From positions 9,439,501 through 9,503,500 of the forward strand of contig WPIO01000005.1 of assembly GCA_009760855.2 (NCBI GenBank): a stretch of 64,000 nt of DNA, written 5' to 3'. A program made the position numbers and the translations under genes. This DNA is from Cristatella mucedo (lineage: Eukaryota; Bryozoa; Phylactolaemata; Cristatellidae). The notes beneath the pieces were generated by a model. The model had not been told where the DNA came from. It was given only the letters and a program-made list of their open reading frames with translations, and ran no database searches. Each line of letters starts with the position of its first letter. Position 1 is the stretch's first letter. Positions 31,391-43,790 of the stretch are shown here, piece by piece.

Positions 31391-31510
31391 GAGTTAGTGA
31401 TGATGGAATTTTTCCTTTTGCGATATCGGGAAATTTTTTGACAACCGAAGGTGGAACCGAGGTTGGAGAAAAATTTGACGATGTCGTAAAAGGGAAAATT
31501 CCTATCATCA
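31391..31510 (-). repeat. Right terminal inverted repeat, palindromic
   Basis: Reverse complement of 5869-5988 with few differences, including the internal palindrome. The repeat continues across the LTR insertion to 30641-30644, which matches the left copy's last four bases. It marks the right end of the viral element. Confidence 0.8.
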
Positions 31511-32035
31511 GGCCGTAATATTTAGTCGGTCTGTTGATAGGGCCGAAACTTGGAATTTCTTGTCTCGTAGGTCACGCTGTCTACACCCCGGCAGCGAGGT
31601 TATCTCGCGCGATACCGAACGCTTATGAGACTTACTGTTAGCAGGTAGCTGGGGTGCTGAGGCGCTGACTCTTGCCGGTGCCATACTAAATGACGCTGCT
31701 TCGCCCCAGCCTGCCCTTACGAACGTAGAAGTGCATTTGAATCAGATCGCCCGACTACATTGTCGTCTCAAACGCACAAACAGTGGGCCACAGCGGTCGA
31801 ATGCTTCAGACGGTGCTCCGGAGTAGCCTCCACCTTTTGCTCCGGGGTAGCCCCCGCTTATTGCTACACCTGGGTCTTTGCCTAAGGATACGGCGTACGA
31901 ACTTCGGAATTCAAAAGTAAAAGTAGAGAAGCACCAAAACGCTCATGCTTCATTTAGAACATACGTAAAGTGCCCAGCAAGAGTTTCCCGAAGGAGCTAT
32001 ATGAGTTTATTATTATGATGTATTAGTCGATTCAA
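31511..32035. other. Flank right of the viral element, no gene
   Basis: Host-like composition returns immediately. No coding frame with a recognisable signature; a LINE-type 'aaagagttt...gagctat' remnant may end near 32010. Confidence 0.4.
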
Positions 32036-32210
32036 ACGGCCTAATTTACATAACGAAGAGCCTCGGCGGCCAACACCCACCTTACAGGTTAGGTGTTGAA
32101 ACTTTGCGTCAGGTGATCCTATATTTCCTGCGGCGAGCGGGTGATAGCTGGTTGCTAAGGCTCTTCTGCCGCTATATAAATGAGGCTGTTGAATAAGCGG
32201 ATTTTCACTT
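32036..32210 (+). repeat. Diverged SINE-like copy
   Basis: The 3' half matches the SINE family's 'aaggctcttctg..gctatataaa.gaggctgtt' tail; the tRNA-like 5' half is degraded. An old or hybrid copy. Confidence 0.5.
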
Positions 32211-32640
32211 CTTAAATCGTTTCACCAGACTCGTCGGTCGGTCGATAATCGCTGTGCAGTCTGGCCACGTGACCCTCGGCTCAGCCGCCCGGTGGAGACT
32301 TTCCGCTCGCCCGCTCGGCCCGAGCGAGCGGCACACTCTCTTCTTCTTCCTCTCGCTTCGCGACGGCCAGCTGACTGCGGACGGTTGACGTGCAGACGAC
32401 AATTCCGACGCAGCGAGCGAACGCTCGCTAAGTCGCGGCCCGCTACGCCCAGAACGCTCGCTCGCGCACTCGCTTGGGACGACTCACGCTGCAATCCTTT
32501 ATAAGATGTCTACGATGACAAAAAGCAATCGCACTCGGTCGCGGGCGCGGCGCGCATCCGCTTCGCGGCCGACGGAGTCGGCGCGAAGTCCTATAGCGAG
32601 CTATATGAATGAATTATATTATTAAGAAGATCTGCATAGC
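32211..32640. other. CpG-rich stretch, no gene recognised
   Basis: Rich in CGCTCG words and CpG, with a CTTTATAAG at about 32498 that could be a TATA box. Open frames on both strands are low-complexity by-products. It could be a promoter region of an unseen gene; nothing more can be supported. Confidence 0.35.
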
Positions 32641-33392
32641 AGATTTAATAAATGCTCAGGATCAAGATTTTTCAATTTATGTCTTTGGATACTCTTGATG
32701 TTACCTGCACAAACAGCGGGACAGAAATAGTAAACGAAGTATAAGAATCATCCGAGATGGTCAGCGAGCACGCAACAAAGTCAATGGGGCAGACATCCTT
32801 AGCGATAACAAAATCCGGATTATGGCCACCGAAATGGGCCTTGTGAATAATGTGTTGGACCAAACCAAAGTTCTCCAGAAGTCAAGAAACTAGTGGACCT
32901 GACCTTTTCAAGGGTTTTCAGTGTAAATGTTGAAGTCTCCTTCAATTAATAGTAGCCTATCACTATCGAATATTTTAGTGAGAAAGTCCGAAAACTTCTC
33001 CACAAACAAGGTTAGACGGACAAAAGGAGGTCGGTAGATCACAACTGTAAGAGGTAGGGTCTTTGATGGGGACCTGATAGCAACTGATTCAAACGATGGA
33101 CCATGCAAAAAGCAAACTGGATACTTGCTTGCTTTTACATATTTGATACCGTATATGCCACCAACCGCCACGGGTATTAAATTTCTTATAGTAAGTTCGA
33201 AGGCGCATAGAACGAAATAAGTTTTAGCCGGGCTCTCCATAATCGTTTCATTATTGTTATTATCTGGAAATAAAATCCGATCAAAGTTAGCATTCAAGAT
33301 AAATAGTTTTACCAAAGGACACCACGAAGCGTTAAAATGCACAACATCAATGCTAGCAATTAAAATGACATAAGCTATAAAATAATACAAGG
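32641..33392 (-). repeat. LINE endonuclease-domain fragment
   Basis: The minus-strand frame ending near 32908 carries the apurinic-type endonuclease signature 'VIYRPP' followed by 'GDFNIY'. It belongs to a CR1/L2-like LINE, is truncated on both sides and lies in antisense to the plus strand. Confidence 0.75.
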
Positions 33393-36240
33393 ATAAGATC
33401 AGTATGCACCACAGGTAGCCCGCAGGTCATGAAGGGCACGGTTTGTTGCTTGGGGCGTAGGCACCCATCGTTTCAGACACTCTCTTAGATGCACCCAAAC
33501 TCTGTCACAGAAGAATTTCTATATCTAAGAGCAAATCGGAAGTCCGTAATATTGAAAGGATCCGAAAACGCTTAGGGCGAGACATATATCGAGGGCATGG
33601 CCACATTAAATTTCTAAATTACGGAAGATTAAGCCGATAAAATGTTGGATAGACAGCCAGTTCAGATTGGTGAGCATTGATGTATTGTGGCAAATGCAAC
33701 GTTTATGACCGATAGGCCCGGTTGCTGATTAGATTTATTTTTATCGGATTAACTGCAAGTTTGCAGACTGCGCAGTATTTGGAATGGTCTTCACGAACTA
33801 GGTCGCTTGAACTTTTGGAATTGTACTGTTTTTGCAGCTTTGCACCGAAAACGAATGCACCCCCTCCGGTCGCCTCTCCACTCTCCTTAGCCGAATAGGT
33901 GACCCTCCAGTGAGGGGACGGGGCGAGGGCTTAGTCGCATTCGAGATAACCCGCCGCGGGTCCGCCAATAAAGCCCCCTTACGTCGTCTGCGGAGGTCCG
34001 CTTAAGTACCATGCACTCCAAGTAACCACCGTAGTCACTCGATCCCGACGTGAATGGCCAGAACGCGCCAGCTGAACGCGCCAGCGTCGTTGTCTTTTTG
34101 TCCGGCAGTTTCCTTCACCTCGTCGTCGTCGTCGATGTCGCACATCGACGACGACGTCGTCAAGCGCTGCCTTGTGGCCGGTGGCTTAGCAGGCACCTCA
34201 TCATTCCGCTGCGCCTTCCGCTGCCCTTGCAGTCGTCAATCTTGTTCGTCGTGTCTTTGAGCAGCTTCTGGGCGTCGTTGATGCAGGTACGTGCTTCAAC
34301 ATGCCCTTCATGAGCGGGTCGAGCACCGTCGACAGAAAGCGAAGCTTCATATCGGGCTACGCTAGCACTGCGGGCAGACTCCCTAGAGCTGCATGCAGAC
34401 ACGGGCGTTTGAACTCCCAAAGGCAGCCGTAAGTGGCATTTTTATAAGACACGCCAATACCTAACCGCACCAACCCTTTAGATTACAGACGCCACCCACG
34501 CCCACTCCCTACCCATGGTTATGGGTGGCTATGGGCGTGGGGTCACGTACGGGTGTGGGTACCCAGTTGGGAGCTCCGATGCACACCTGCAAGTGGAAGA
34601 TTTTCTTTGCTAAAGCGAGGTTACGCTTTTAAGGAGATAGTCATGTGACCGTTACAACAAACCCAGTTTTACGGCTTTCAGTATGGCTTCCCGAAGAAGT
34701 GATGTGCTTACCTGTGGCCAGAAGAAGAAGAAACGCACAAATAAGAGTGATAATCAGGCCGTCTCTAAAGAGGAGATTTCCCATGGACAAAAGGCAATTC
34801 TGCGCGGGACGACGAATCATGCAGAGATAACTCCCGTATTTCGGGTATTTAGGCAAGCGCTACTTAGCCGCTACTGAGGCGGCTCAGTACCTCAGTACGG
34901 CAAGCGACATCGTCATTAACTCAGTTTTTGACACCCCATTAGCAAACTAGATTTTGCAATGCCAAGCTCGGTGAGTTTTTTTTAAAACTAGTAACTTACC
35001 TAATACGTTACATTGGTAAATGGTTTCCGAGCTTCTGAGCATACCTGTCCAACGCACTCACTTTTTCTCGTGGCGGCCGGCGGCTGACTCGAGAAATTTA
35101 CCAGCCGCCATCAGTTTAAAATGCGTCAAAATGCATGAGCAAGGCGGCTCAGAAAATGGAGATGCGATCGCCGCTGCGCTTTTCCATCTTCGTGAACAAC
35201 TCGCCATAATAATTACTCCACAAATGTGAGTAAAATATACCAGACCTCTTCCACCTCTTCTACCGTCGCACAAGATGGCACTATTGCTAGCAAGCAGCTG
35301 AAGGCAAACGGAAACAGTTAGACCCGCTTAACTGCTGCTTTAGTTAAAATGCTACGGGGAGGCCACAAACCGTTTATCGGACGTGCTGCAAACCCAAGAG
35401 CCTTCAGATAATATTAGTACACTTGATAAAGAGCCCCCAGAGAACTCGATCTCCTTCTAGGCGCTTTCCATTTGCTGGGGAAACGGAAAACGAGCGAGCA
35501 GCATGGCTTTCTATACCGCTACAATGCCAAAGCATGGATTAAAGGATTCCTATATAGAGTATTTGTGCAAATGGTGCATTATGATGTGATCTAAGCTCAA
35601 CGCTAGATTTTGTGTCTTGGATAATGCTCAGTACGACTCAATAGAAGGCCATATTTTATTACACCTTGACCACGTGGTCATGCTCATTCATCAGCAACAA
35701 TGCTGCCTCTAGATGAAAGAATCGTCACGTCCCTCAAGCGGCGAAACCAACGCTTCCACGTGCAGGGGGGCTGCTGATTTCCTGGAAGCAGGAGAAACAA
35801 ATCTAAACTTCGTAGATCAGCTAATGTAAATGCAGTGGTGTATTCGCGTACGGCAATTGATTCCTCCCGATATAGTCAGCTCGTCGTTTTGTGCATACGG
35901 AACTCTTTTTTGGCGTGGAGGCAGGGGCCATGGTATCATCAGGGTTTGACGATGAAGTGCTGAGCAACATTGTGGTGACTACATCGCATCTCAGCTTAAC
36001 GCACCCCTTCAGCCTCGAGGAATTTGTAAATGCTACGGCGTAAGTGGCTACGGTACACAAAGAGCTGTCCAACGAGGACTTTTTACAGGCGTCTGAGACC
36101 AGCGCACTGGACAGAGAGCTTTTTAAGCTCAGATGTTGGCTGCCTGCCGAGACATCTTTGACAGCAACAGCCACCTAGCAGATCCTGTAGCTCTCCTTGG
36201 GCTCAGTATCAAGCCACGTAAGCTTCGTCAAAAAGCTGCA
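33393..36240. other. No recognisable gene
   Basis: Several plausible-looking open frames (for example 34050-34313, 34683-34877, 35020-35229, and minus 35821-36174) show no family signature. 35020-35229 ends at a GTGAGT donor-like site and 34050-34280 ends at a GTACGT donor-like site, so single exons of an unseen gene cannot be excluded. A GC-rich inverted repeat of about 15-bp arms lies at 34122-34158. Confidence 0.35.
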
Positions 36241-36789
36241 GCTTCAAAGACTCAGAACAATGGATCGATATTGTAGAGTATTACAGTAAGGTTCGCACTT
36301 TAACACTATAATCACATTCAGACATCTCAAATTTAGAACGGAAATAGCCCGATTTTAAATTATTGCATGAATTGCTACAATACTTTTTATAGCCTACCTG
36401 GTACTATTTTTAAAATTGTATTTTCAATGGCATTTTGTTACGTAGGCAAGACAATAAAAATAACTGCGTTTAATCCTAATTTGCTTAGAAATCATAGCAT
36501 TCTAAAAAGGCCTGTCCAGTCAGGTTGTTATACTACGATCAGCATATGACAGCTGTGAAGAATGCAGTAGAAGTAATAACTTATTAGCCTAGTTCAATCC
36601 TCATCAACGACGTTAAGGGGCCGGAGGCGATAAAGTAAAACGTAATGACTTGTTCTTTTAGCGTGGGCTTTTGCGAACGCCTAAGTTAAAGAGATTTGGC
36701 CTTGTTCTGTGAATCCAGGTGGTATCCCACCAGACTAGATAGGTACAGTGCTGATTATGTTCAATGCTCTGCATAAAACGTGCGAGTGC

Positions 36790-37880
36790 TGCCTGCTATA
36801 ACAGTAATAATATTAGTACATTTAATATATTGCCTTCAGTGAACTCAATCTCTTACTGGGCACTTTAAATTTGCTGCCAAGGAAGCACGATTGAATGGTT
36901 AGTGGTAGAATGCTCAATAAAGAATAAGAATAACATGGGTAGGGATGAAGTTCACAGGGACAGCATGCAAGTATGGTTAGTGGCAGCATGCACAGTGCAG
37001 CACTCATAAGAACATACAGGACGAATCGCAGGAACCCACTAAATGCAGTGATAAATAGATTCATTTTTAGGTTCATTTTAAATGTAGACAAGTCAGGAGA
37101 TGCCGTGACGCAAATCGGGAGTGAGTTCCAGGCTTTAGGAACATACGAACTAAAGGCTCGGTATCCAAAGGATTTGAGATTTGTACGAAGAATGGTTAAA
37201 CAGTTAGAGTCCGAAAAGGTGCTGGTACGATGTTAAGCCTGGTGGGTAGTAGATCTGATAAGTAAGCTGGAGCCGAAGAATGAAGGGACCTAGACGTGAG
37301 AGATAAAATCTTGACGTCGATGCGTTGCTGGACTGGTAGCCATTCCAGGTCGGTGAGAAGTGGTGTGATGTGGCAACTGCGACGTTCACGACAGACAAGC
37401 TTAGCTGCAAAGTTTTGCACAAGCTGCAATCGCCTGATTGCACAGGCCGGTAGACCAGAAGCAGTGAGTTACAGAAGTCATGACGGGATGTCACAAATGC
37501 ATGAACCCATTTAGATGTGGTATCCCTGTCTAAACCAGCTCGAATTTAAGCAAGGTTATGTAGATGAAAGTAGGCAGACTTGATTGTGGAGCTGAGTTGG
37601 TCTTTTAATGAAAGGTCACTTTGGAACATGACACCTAGATCTTTAACAGATTCAAAAGGAGGCATGCTGACAGAGCCGATTTTGAGCTATAGCCTTTCCA
37701 ATTTCTGAATCACACTTGGTTTGCTCATAACTAGTGAGTTGGTTTTATCATCATTCAATTTAAGAAAGTCGGTTGCCATCCATGTGTGAATGTCATCAAT
37801 ACATGCAGCAAGGGAGTTGAGAGAATTCGACGTGCTGACTTTGGCTTGCTTCTTCAGCGATCATGTTCAGAGATATTTTT
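36790..37880 (-). repeat. LINE family B, 3' half
   Basis: Colinear on the minus strand with the 3' part of the LINE at 46505-48060, from the 3' tail (about 36800) back into the post-RT and thumb region, ending near 37880. Frames are broken by many substitutions. Confidence 0.8.
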
Positions 37881-39266
37881 ACCCTTCAGTTAGAATAAGT
37901 TGGCTAGCTAGCTGCAGCCCGCGCTGTGCAGCTGACCTGACGTGACCAACGAATTGAAAGTGCCCATGCATAATTACAGTGGTTAATCTCGGTATTTCCT
38001 GCGTATTATTTACACGCATAATTTCAGATGCACAAGCACCCATCATCGTACTGAGAAAACAGGTTAAGCCCTGACAAAGAGTCCCTCTGTGGGTGCACCC
38101 AGCTAGGTTGTATCCCAGCAGGCATCGAAGCAGCCGCGAGACCTATGTTTTGAATGAAGAAACTCTTCAATAGCCTGCTTAACAGCTAAGACGAAAGGAT
38201 CGTCTGTTGTGTTCGACTAAGCGTCGTTCGTAGCTAACGGCCGGCGGCAAGGTGTGGGAACGGGTATGCCTCCTTACCTTGTCATCACCTTTGGCAAGAT
38301 GGTAGCCCGGCTGACTGGAGACTGCAGCTGCAGCTGACTGGATGAGGAGAGAGCTTAGAGGCATGGCGGCCGAGCTGTGGGCACGCCTGGCCAGCAGTGG
38401 CACGAGAGGAGATTGGTCGGGCTGTGCTTGGGTGTGGCCGCCGACCTTCCCTTCCGAGGGCGTGGGGCTGTCAAGAAAGGCACTTGAGAACCACTCGGCT
38501 CGGCTGAGTGTGGGGCTCGGAGCACATGGGAGCCTTCGTTCCAGGGCCCTCGGCCTATATAGTACAGGAAATTCATGAACGCTATCTAGTGTCTGGTTTT
38601 GAAAACCGGGTAATTAAATATTATTATTATTTTTGTTTATAATAATTATTAAATATTATTGAAACCATGCCAGTATGGCAGCAGACGACGTCTTTAAGAA
38701 TCCTCACTATGGCTGCTTGGGTGGTCTGTAAATGTAAGCACTTTACTTAGCATATCTATTTCTGAAGAAACTGCCAAGGCTCAGTGATACGATCTAAAAT
38801 CCTCAGCTTCCTATAGCTAAGCTTGATATAATAAGGATTGAAATACAAATGATAGTAATAATAATAATAACAGATCATTTATATAGCATCATAAGGGAAC
38901 TAAATATCTAAGCCGGCGCTCTGCGGCAAGAGACGCAATAAGCAAGATTTATCACTATACGACATGCATGGTACCGACTTCAAAAAGTAAGAAATGGTAC
39001 ACAAGCATCCTCCTTATACCAATTAGCACTGAATCATGCGAAATTAAATCTTCACAGCACTAGAAAAAATTAAAAGACCAAGTCACTGGGGCCAGGGAAA
39101 CTGAGTACACTAGATACGTCTTCAGCTCAAGCTTAAAATGACGCAAAGTAGATTCAGGCGATAAGAGTAGCCGGAAGCGATTTTCTGACTTTCTGTGCAT
39201 ACGAACTTATCGCCCGATCATTGAATGATTTCAATTTAGTTCGAGGAACGGCGAGAAAACCGCATA
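37881..39266. other. No recognisable gene
   Basis: 38170-38580 is GC-rich with a CCTATATAG near 38551 that could be a TATA element. 38600-39250 is AT-rich and low in complexity. No supportable coding frame. Confidence 0.35.
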
Positions 39267-39446
39267 CCGAGGAGCAAGTGGTGCGAGAGCATACAGGAGG
39301 AGCAAGTGGTGCGAGAGCATACAGGAGGAGCAAGTGGCGCGAGAGCATACAGGAGGAGCAAGTGGTGCGAGAGCATACAGGAGGAGCAAGTGGTGCGAGA
39401 GCATACAGGAGGAGCAAGTGGTGCGAGAGCATACAGGAGGAGCAAA
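39267..39446 (+). repeat. 28-bp tandem repeat, about six copies
   Basis: Unit GTGCGAGAGCATACAGGAGG followed by AGCAAGTG, starting at 39281, 39309, 39337, 39365, 39393 and 39421, nearly identical. Because 28 is not a multiple of three, each frame cycles through three peptides; the open frames across it on both strands are by-products. Confidence 0.95.
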
Positions 39447-40055
39447 AAGATCCGATCAGCAAGCTAATGCAAGGGAGTGCAGTGACCCTGACACCAAAAC
39501 AGAGGAACTTAAAGAAAAGAAAATAGAGGAAGTCGATTTAATGCTTGATAGGAGGCTACTGAAGCTGATACAGTGGCGGTCTGCTGCGGCAGCAACGATA
39601 TTGGCGACATACCGAGGGGTCAGCTCGGTTTCACACCAGCCGCAAGCGATTGAGTCGCTTATCGGCAGTCCTGAATAAAGGGAGCCACAATAATCTCTAC
39701 TCTATGTCACAATCGCTTGAAGCAATTTGGGCTGTCGTAATGTTGCGTAAGCAGGGCAAAAATTTTCGCTATGTTCCTCAGCTGACAGTTGGCCGAATTA
39801 ACAGTGGAAGACATGCGCTCATCCAACAAAAAGTCTTTTTGATAGCACGCTCAGATTGTGAACAGACGTCGTGGGAGTGATGCAAGATGCACCGAACGTT
39901 GAATGTAAGCGCGAGCGTTTGACATGTGTAGGATGAAACTAGGCCCGCAAATAACTGTCGGCCTGTCCTATCGTCTTGAAGGTTCAGGAAGTCAGTGACC
40001 ATGCAAATGCGAATATCGTCAATGCAGGCAATGAGTGAATTTAGTCAGTATAATT
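39447..40055. other. No recognisable gene
   Basis: Nothing with a family signature; LINE-like words appear towards 40050. Confidence 0.35.
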
Positions 40056-40140
40056 TCCCTTTGCAGCAAATGTAAAACGCCTAGAAAGAGATTGAGTTCT
40101 CTGAGGGAGCTTTATCAAGTGCATTATTAATAATGTGGAC
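40056..40140 (+). repeat. LINE family B 3' end
   Basis: About 80 bp matching the terminal untranslated part ('gcaaatgtaaa.cgcctagaaa' to the ATT tail). Confidence 0.7.
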
Positions 40141-40379
40141 CAAGGTATAGAGATGGATCAGGATAGCGAAAAGTGAGTGTTACTGACAGAGGAATGATTG
40201 TGTTTGTGCCAAGATTGTGTTTGGCTATGAAATCTGCCGTATGGAGGGTGTAGTTTTAGAAATAACTGGGTTTAGGACCGAGCCTCACGGTATCCTGTAC
40301 TCGAGCACTTCCCTGGATGAAATGAGCAATTTAAATTTACACTCTGACATGTCTCACTGGGTAGGAAGTTAGCAGGCTT

Positions 40380-40900
40380 AGCACTGTGCAAGCGCTACTT
40401 GAGTGTGTCCAGAGGCGCCCCGGAAGGATACGGTGGTCTATTGTCAATTGCGTCAAATGCTGCTAAGAAATCTAGGAGAACTAGCAAAATGGCCCTAGGC
40501 TGCTCATGATTGTTTCGACCGTCCGCGTAAACCTGAATCAGAGTAGTTACCGTGGAATACTTTTCTAAGCGTGATACCGCGCTTTTAAGTAACATTTGAT
40601 TATGGATTTTCTTGGAGCAAGTTTTAAAGCCATTGGTTAGAGATCAAGTATATTTAGAGGGCAACAGAAATTGTCCGATTGTAATTTGTATTACTATAAT
40701 TGTCGGCTCTACCTCTCGATTGGAACTTGCTGGGAAGGTCTGATGAGTTGAGGTAATGGCATACTTTCTTGAGTACCGCCAGTCCTAGTGCATTGGAAAA
40801 CCTGGCAGAAGAGAGACTACACAAAATGTTTGTTGCGATGGGAAACAATAGGCAACATTGGGACATAATCAAGACTGCTGATCTTTGCAGCTTAGAAAAA
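40380..40900 (-). repeat. Old LINE reverse transcriptase fragment
   Basis: On the minus strand a 'LLVLLDFLAAFDAID' segment (about 40440-40490) and upstream RT-finger words are recognisable. Frames are broken. Confidence 0.55.
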
Positions 40901-42014
40901 ATCTAGTGAAATGTTCAATAGAGACAGGCGCGAAGGATGTTAGAAAAGAAGAGCGAGGATATGTGGGCCGCAGTCCGGCTGGGAAAGGAGCAAATAGAGT
41001 CCCTAATCAATTCTATCTTACCGATGAAGAATTTTGAGAGATACGGTTTACACTGTCACCTTCGGGATCGCCGAGCATTATGCTTGCTTGGGAGTTAATT
41101 TTAAAATGTGAGGTTAGGAGAATGAAAACTAAGAATACACAGCGAATAGATAGCGGACATTAACATTTTTTGCGTTAATCACCCGTTAGTTCACAAGGTG
41201 TTTTCACAATTTGGACTTGTCCTTGGCTAAGATGGGTCAATATGTTTAACACTAAATCTTCAAATGTCGAGCGGTGGACCGCGATTCCCGACTTTTATCA
41301 AAAGGCATCTTGGTGAAGACAGACTCGTCATTCAGTCAGAAGTGCAAAACCATTTAAGACCTTGCCTAGCGGCGTGTAATTGCATCGTATCAATGAGGGA
41401 AGGTCGGAGGAAGAGTCGAGTACATCGGCGGACGATGCAAGTTTACTACGAACAGCATTAATTTCATGAGAACTTCTGTTTCTTGAATGGAACGATGAAA
41501 ATGTTGACTGCCAAAACAGAAGCAATTTGCCGGGAGAGTGAAATCCGACATGATCGAGTGTGCTGAAAGGGGAGAAGCTAGCACTCGACAGGTTGCAATC
41601 GCCTGAGGAAAGTTGATCAAGCGATTGATTGCGGTTTTCTTTTTTATATGTGTAGGTACTTGAACGTGAGCATGTAGACAGAACGGCCGAGTGAAAGCAT
41701 GCTGTAGCAAGTCAGATCAGGTGGAGCTATCAAAATGGATACTGAAATTAACTAGAATAAGAAGGGAGCGACTCCTTGTGAAAGCACCTCGGAGAATTAA
41801 GATAAGTCTGAGATAAAGCTGAAAGGACCATGAGGCGGACGATATATTATTGCCGCCATCGGAAAATTACCAGTAGCTGGACAGAGGGCCTGAGACTCAG
41901 AAAAGGTTCTTTAACAGGAGCCGAGAGTGAAATCCGACATGATCGAGTGATCGCTGAAAGGGAAGACGCTTTAGCAGGAGCCGAGAGCTATGAAATTCAA
42001 AGTGTTTCGGGCGA
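40901..42014. other. No recognisable gene
   Basis: No supportable feature. A short sequence near 41525-41560 recurs near 41925-41960, suggesting a local duplication. Confidence 0.3.
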
Positions 42015-42120
42015 CAACGGCTACTCCCTTTGCAGCAAATGTAAAGCGCCTAGAAAGAGATTGAGTTCTCTGAGGGCGCTTTATCAAGTGCATTACTATT
42101 ATTATTATTATTATTATTTC
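42015..42120 (+). repeat. LINE family B 3' end with (ATT)n
   Basis: Terminal 70 bp of the LINE followed by an ATT run at about 42090-42118. Confidence 0.75.
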
Positions 42121-42876
42121 TCCACACAACCAGTGTCAACATTCAGATAAAAAAAAGAGCCTTCTAAGGGTGAGTAGCATCGATGATAGCCAAGCAGTTC
42201 GTCCACTTCAGCCAGGTCTCAGTCACATCGAGAAAACGTCAAAAGCGCCGTCTAGCGTCAGGCTGTTAACACCTAATGGTTTATTGTACAAAGAGTGAGG
42301 ATTCCAGAGGCGAAGGCTGTAAGTGGTCACCTCGTTTAGCGTTCGTCTTATCGCTATTCGGTTAGAGCAATTAGCAGTAGTTCTTACGGTAGAACGTGAC
42401 TAGTGGTTTGTCAAATTAGCAGTTGCTCTAAGGGGAAGCGTGCCTTGCGGTTAATAATAATGACGCAGATGTTCGTATGCTGCCGGCAGCCCTCTCTGGT
42501 GCCCCGGCCCGTTCTAAGGGCTATACCTGTCTAGCGAAGCCTGGAAGCATCATGCACTGTAATGCAGAAGTTCTACTTTAACGAGCAAGAAGTGACGCAA
42601 GTAGGTACGGTCGTACTGACTGAGTCTATTGGAACCTGTAGGCGAAGTGCCGAGGTGAACTGCTCCAATCACGTTAGCCATCGACTTTGCTGGAGCACCG
42701 TTTGGTCTTGCCCTTACAGCATTTAGCTGTACGTTTCTATTGCTTGAACGAAACTTACACATTTCTTTTGTTCTCCTGATCCTAGAATTGGAACTTAACT
42801 ACTTAATTATTGAGCAGCGGTGCAGAACTCGCTCCAGCGGTCGATTTTAGCACTACATATCGAACTTGTATAATTC
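42121..42876. other. No recognisable gene
   Basis: Nothing supportable seen up to the solo LTR at 42877. Confidence 0.35.
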
Positions 42877-43615
42877 TGTAACAGGGTTCCAGGGGTCAAA
42901 GGCTATTTCCCGCCAAACCCCGCCATCCTCCGGCCAAGCTGCCGCTCGCCATGCCGCCGAGCTAGGGTAAGACGAGCGGCCGTCAGGTTAAACATCTTTA
43001 TAATAACGCATGCACCAACAACAACGGGGGAACTAAACAAGTCTACAGGGAGGGTCCTATACACAGTACACTACGGGGGCGCAAGACGACGCAACAAGCG
43101 CGAACAAACGTGCTAGTTGGGGTCAGTCGGCTTCTGCAGTCCTGTCGTTGTACCGACTCCGAATCCAACAGTATGAGCGTACGCCGTCCAAAGCCCGGTT
43201 GGCTGAGTAACTGCTGGCTAGTCCGAGTCGACAACTACCACAGTCGTAAGCTTCCGCCGAAAGACGCCAACACACGGGGGGGGGGGGTCACGAACAAGCT
43301 ATACGAGAAAGCGGAATAAAAACAAGCCAACAACGAGCGAGCTATCCAGCTCCGCTCGGGCCTTTGGTACTAGTTCCCTTGCGTGCGTGGCAGCATCGCC
43401 GGAGCACGCCTGCACGAATCCAGGTGCATAACTCGGCAAGACCGGGAGCCTCCAACACCACGACTTACTTGGCCAACTTTCCGTACCCAAGAGCCCCGGT
43501 GACCTCACGTCACCGCATACATCCGGCCATGCCGTAGGGTCCGACCCGGCCTAGCCGGTGACCCTTCCTCACTATAGCCGTCCGGTCCCTGCCAACCGAA
43601 CCCAGCCTGGGTTCA
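42877..43615 (+). mobile_element. Solo LTR (copy 2)
   Basis: 739 bp beginning TGTAAC and ending GGGTTCA, flanked by ATTC on both sides (42873-42876 and 43616-43619). It has a G-run near 43275 and is similar throughout to copy 1 at 30649-31390. The pair are separate insertions, since their orientations are opposite and their flanking duplications differ. Confidence 0.87.
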
Positions 43616-43619
43616 ATTC

Positions 43620-43790
43620 TACCGCTTGTTTAGGCGGTTGCTTTCATGACCTTGGTCCTGAGGTCGTGGGTTCGATTCCTGTGGTAGGCGATCCTTTATC
43701 GCCACTGCAAGCGGTGGTGATAGCCATCAAGGCTCTTCTGTCGCTATACAAAAAGAGGCTGTTTAAGCAGCTAGGATTTTTTTTGGTTTA
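43620..43790 (+). repeat. tRNA-derived SINE, 5' part missing
   Basis: The B box (GGTTCGATTCC, about 43669) and the rest of the SINE are present. The first bases are absent and the copy begins just beyond the LTR's target duplication. Confidence 0.8.

Larger units (their letters stand above)
5869..31510. mobile_element. Degenerate Polinton/Maverick (adintovirus-like) element
   Basis: An AT-rich, gene-dense block bounded by inverted repeats at 5869-5992 and 31391-31510. It contains the diagnostic set for this class: family B DNA polymerase of the protein-primed type, retrovirus-like integrase, double jelly-roll major capsid protein, penton-like single jelly-roll proteins, A32/FtsK-like packaging ATPase and an adenain-type protease. 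Extras are fibre-like genes, a phospholipase A2 protein, a YqaJ-like nuclease and an HNH-AP2 endonuclease. It is inactive: many genes have stops and frameshifts, and three later retroelements sit inside it (6847-7429, 10202-10440, 22498-24000) plus a solo LTR in the right repeat. GGCC lies just outside each end (5864-5867, 31511-31514), possibly the remnant of a target duplication, but the family's usual 6-bp duplication is not clear. Confidence 0.93.

Noticed and set aside
5869-31510. The AT-rich block as bacterial contamination or a prophage, given tail-fibre-like genes
   Set aside because: PolB, integrase, capsid, ATPase and protease are of the Polinton type, and animal LINEs are inserted in it with target duplications.
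34050-34313. First exon of a host gene
   Set aside because: A donor-like GTACGT follows, but there is no recognisable protein, and the repeated GTC/GAC codons form an inverted repeat that could create the frame by chance.
35821-36174. A 117-codon minus-strand gene
   Set aside because: The composition is serine-rich without any motif, and there is no neighbouring exon or promoter support.
30649-43615. The two LTRs as ends of a single 13-kb retroelement
   Set aside because: They are in opposite orientation, have different target duplications, and no gag-pol lies between them.
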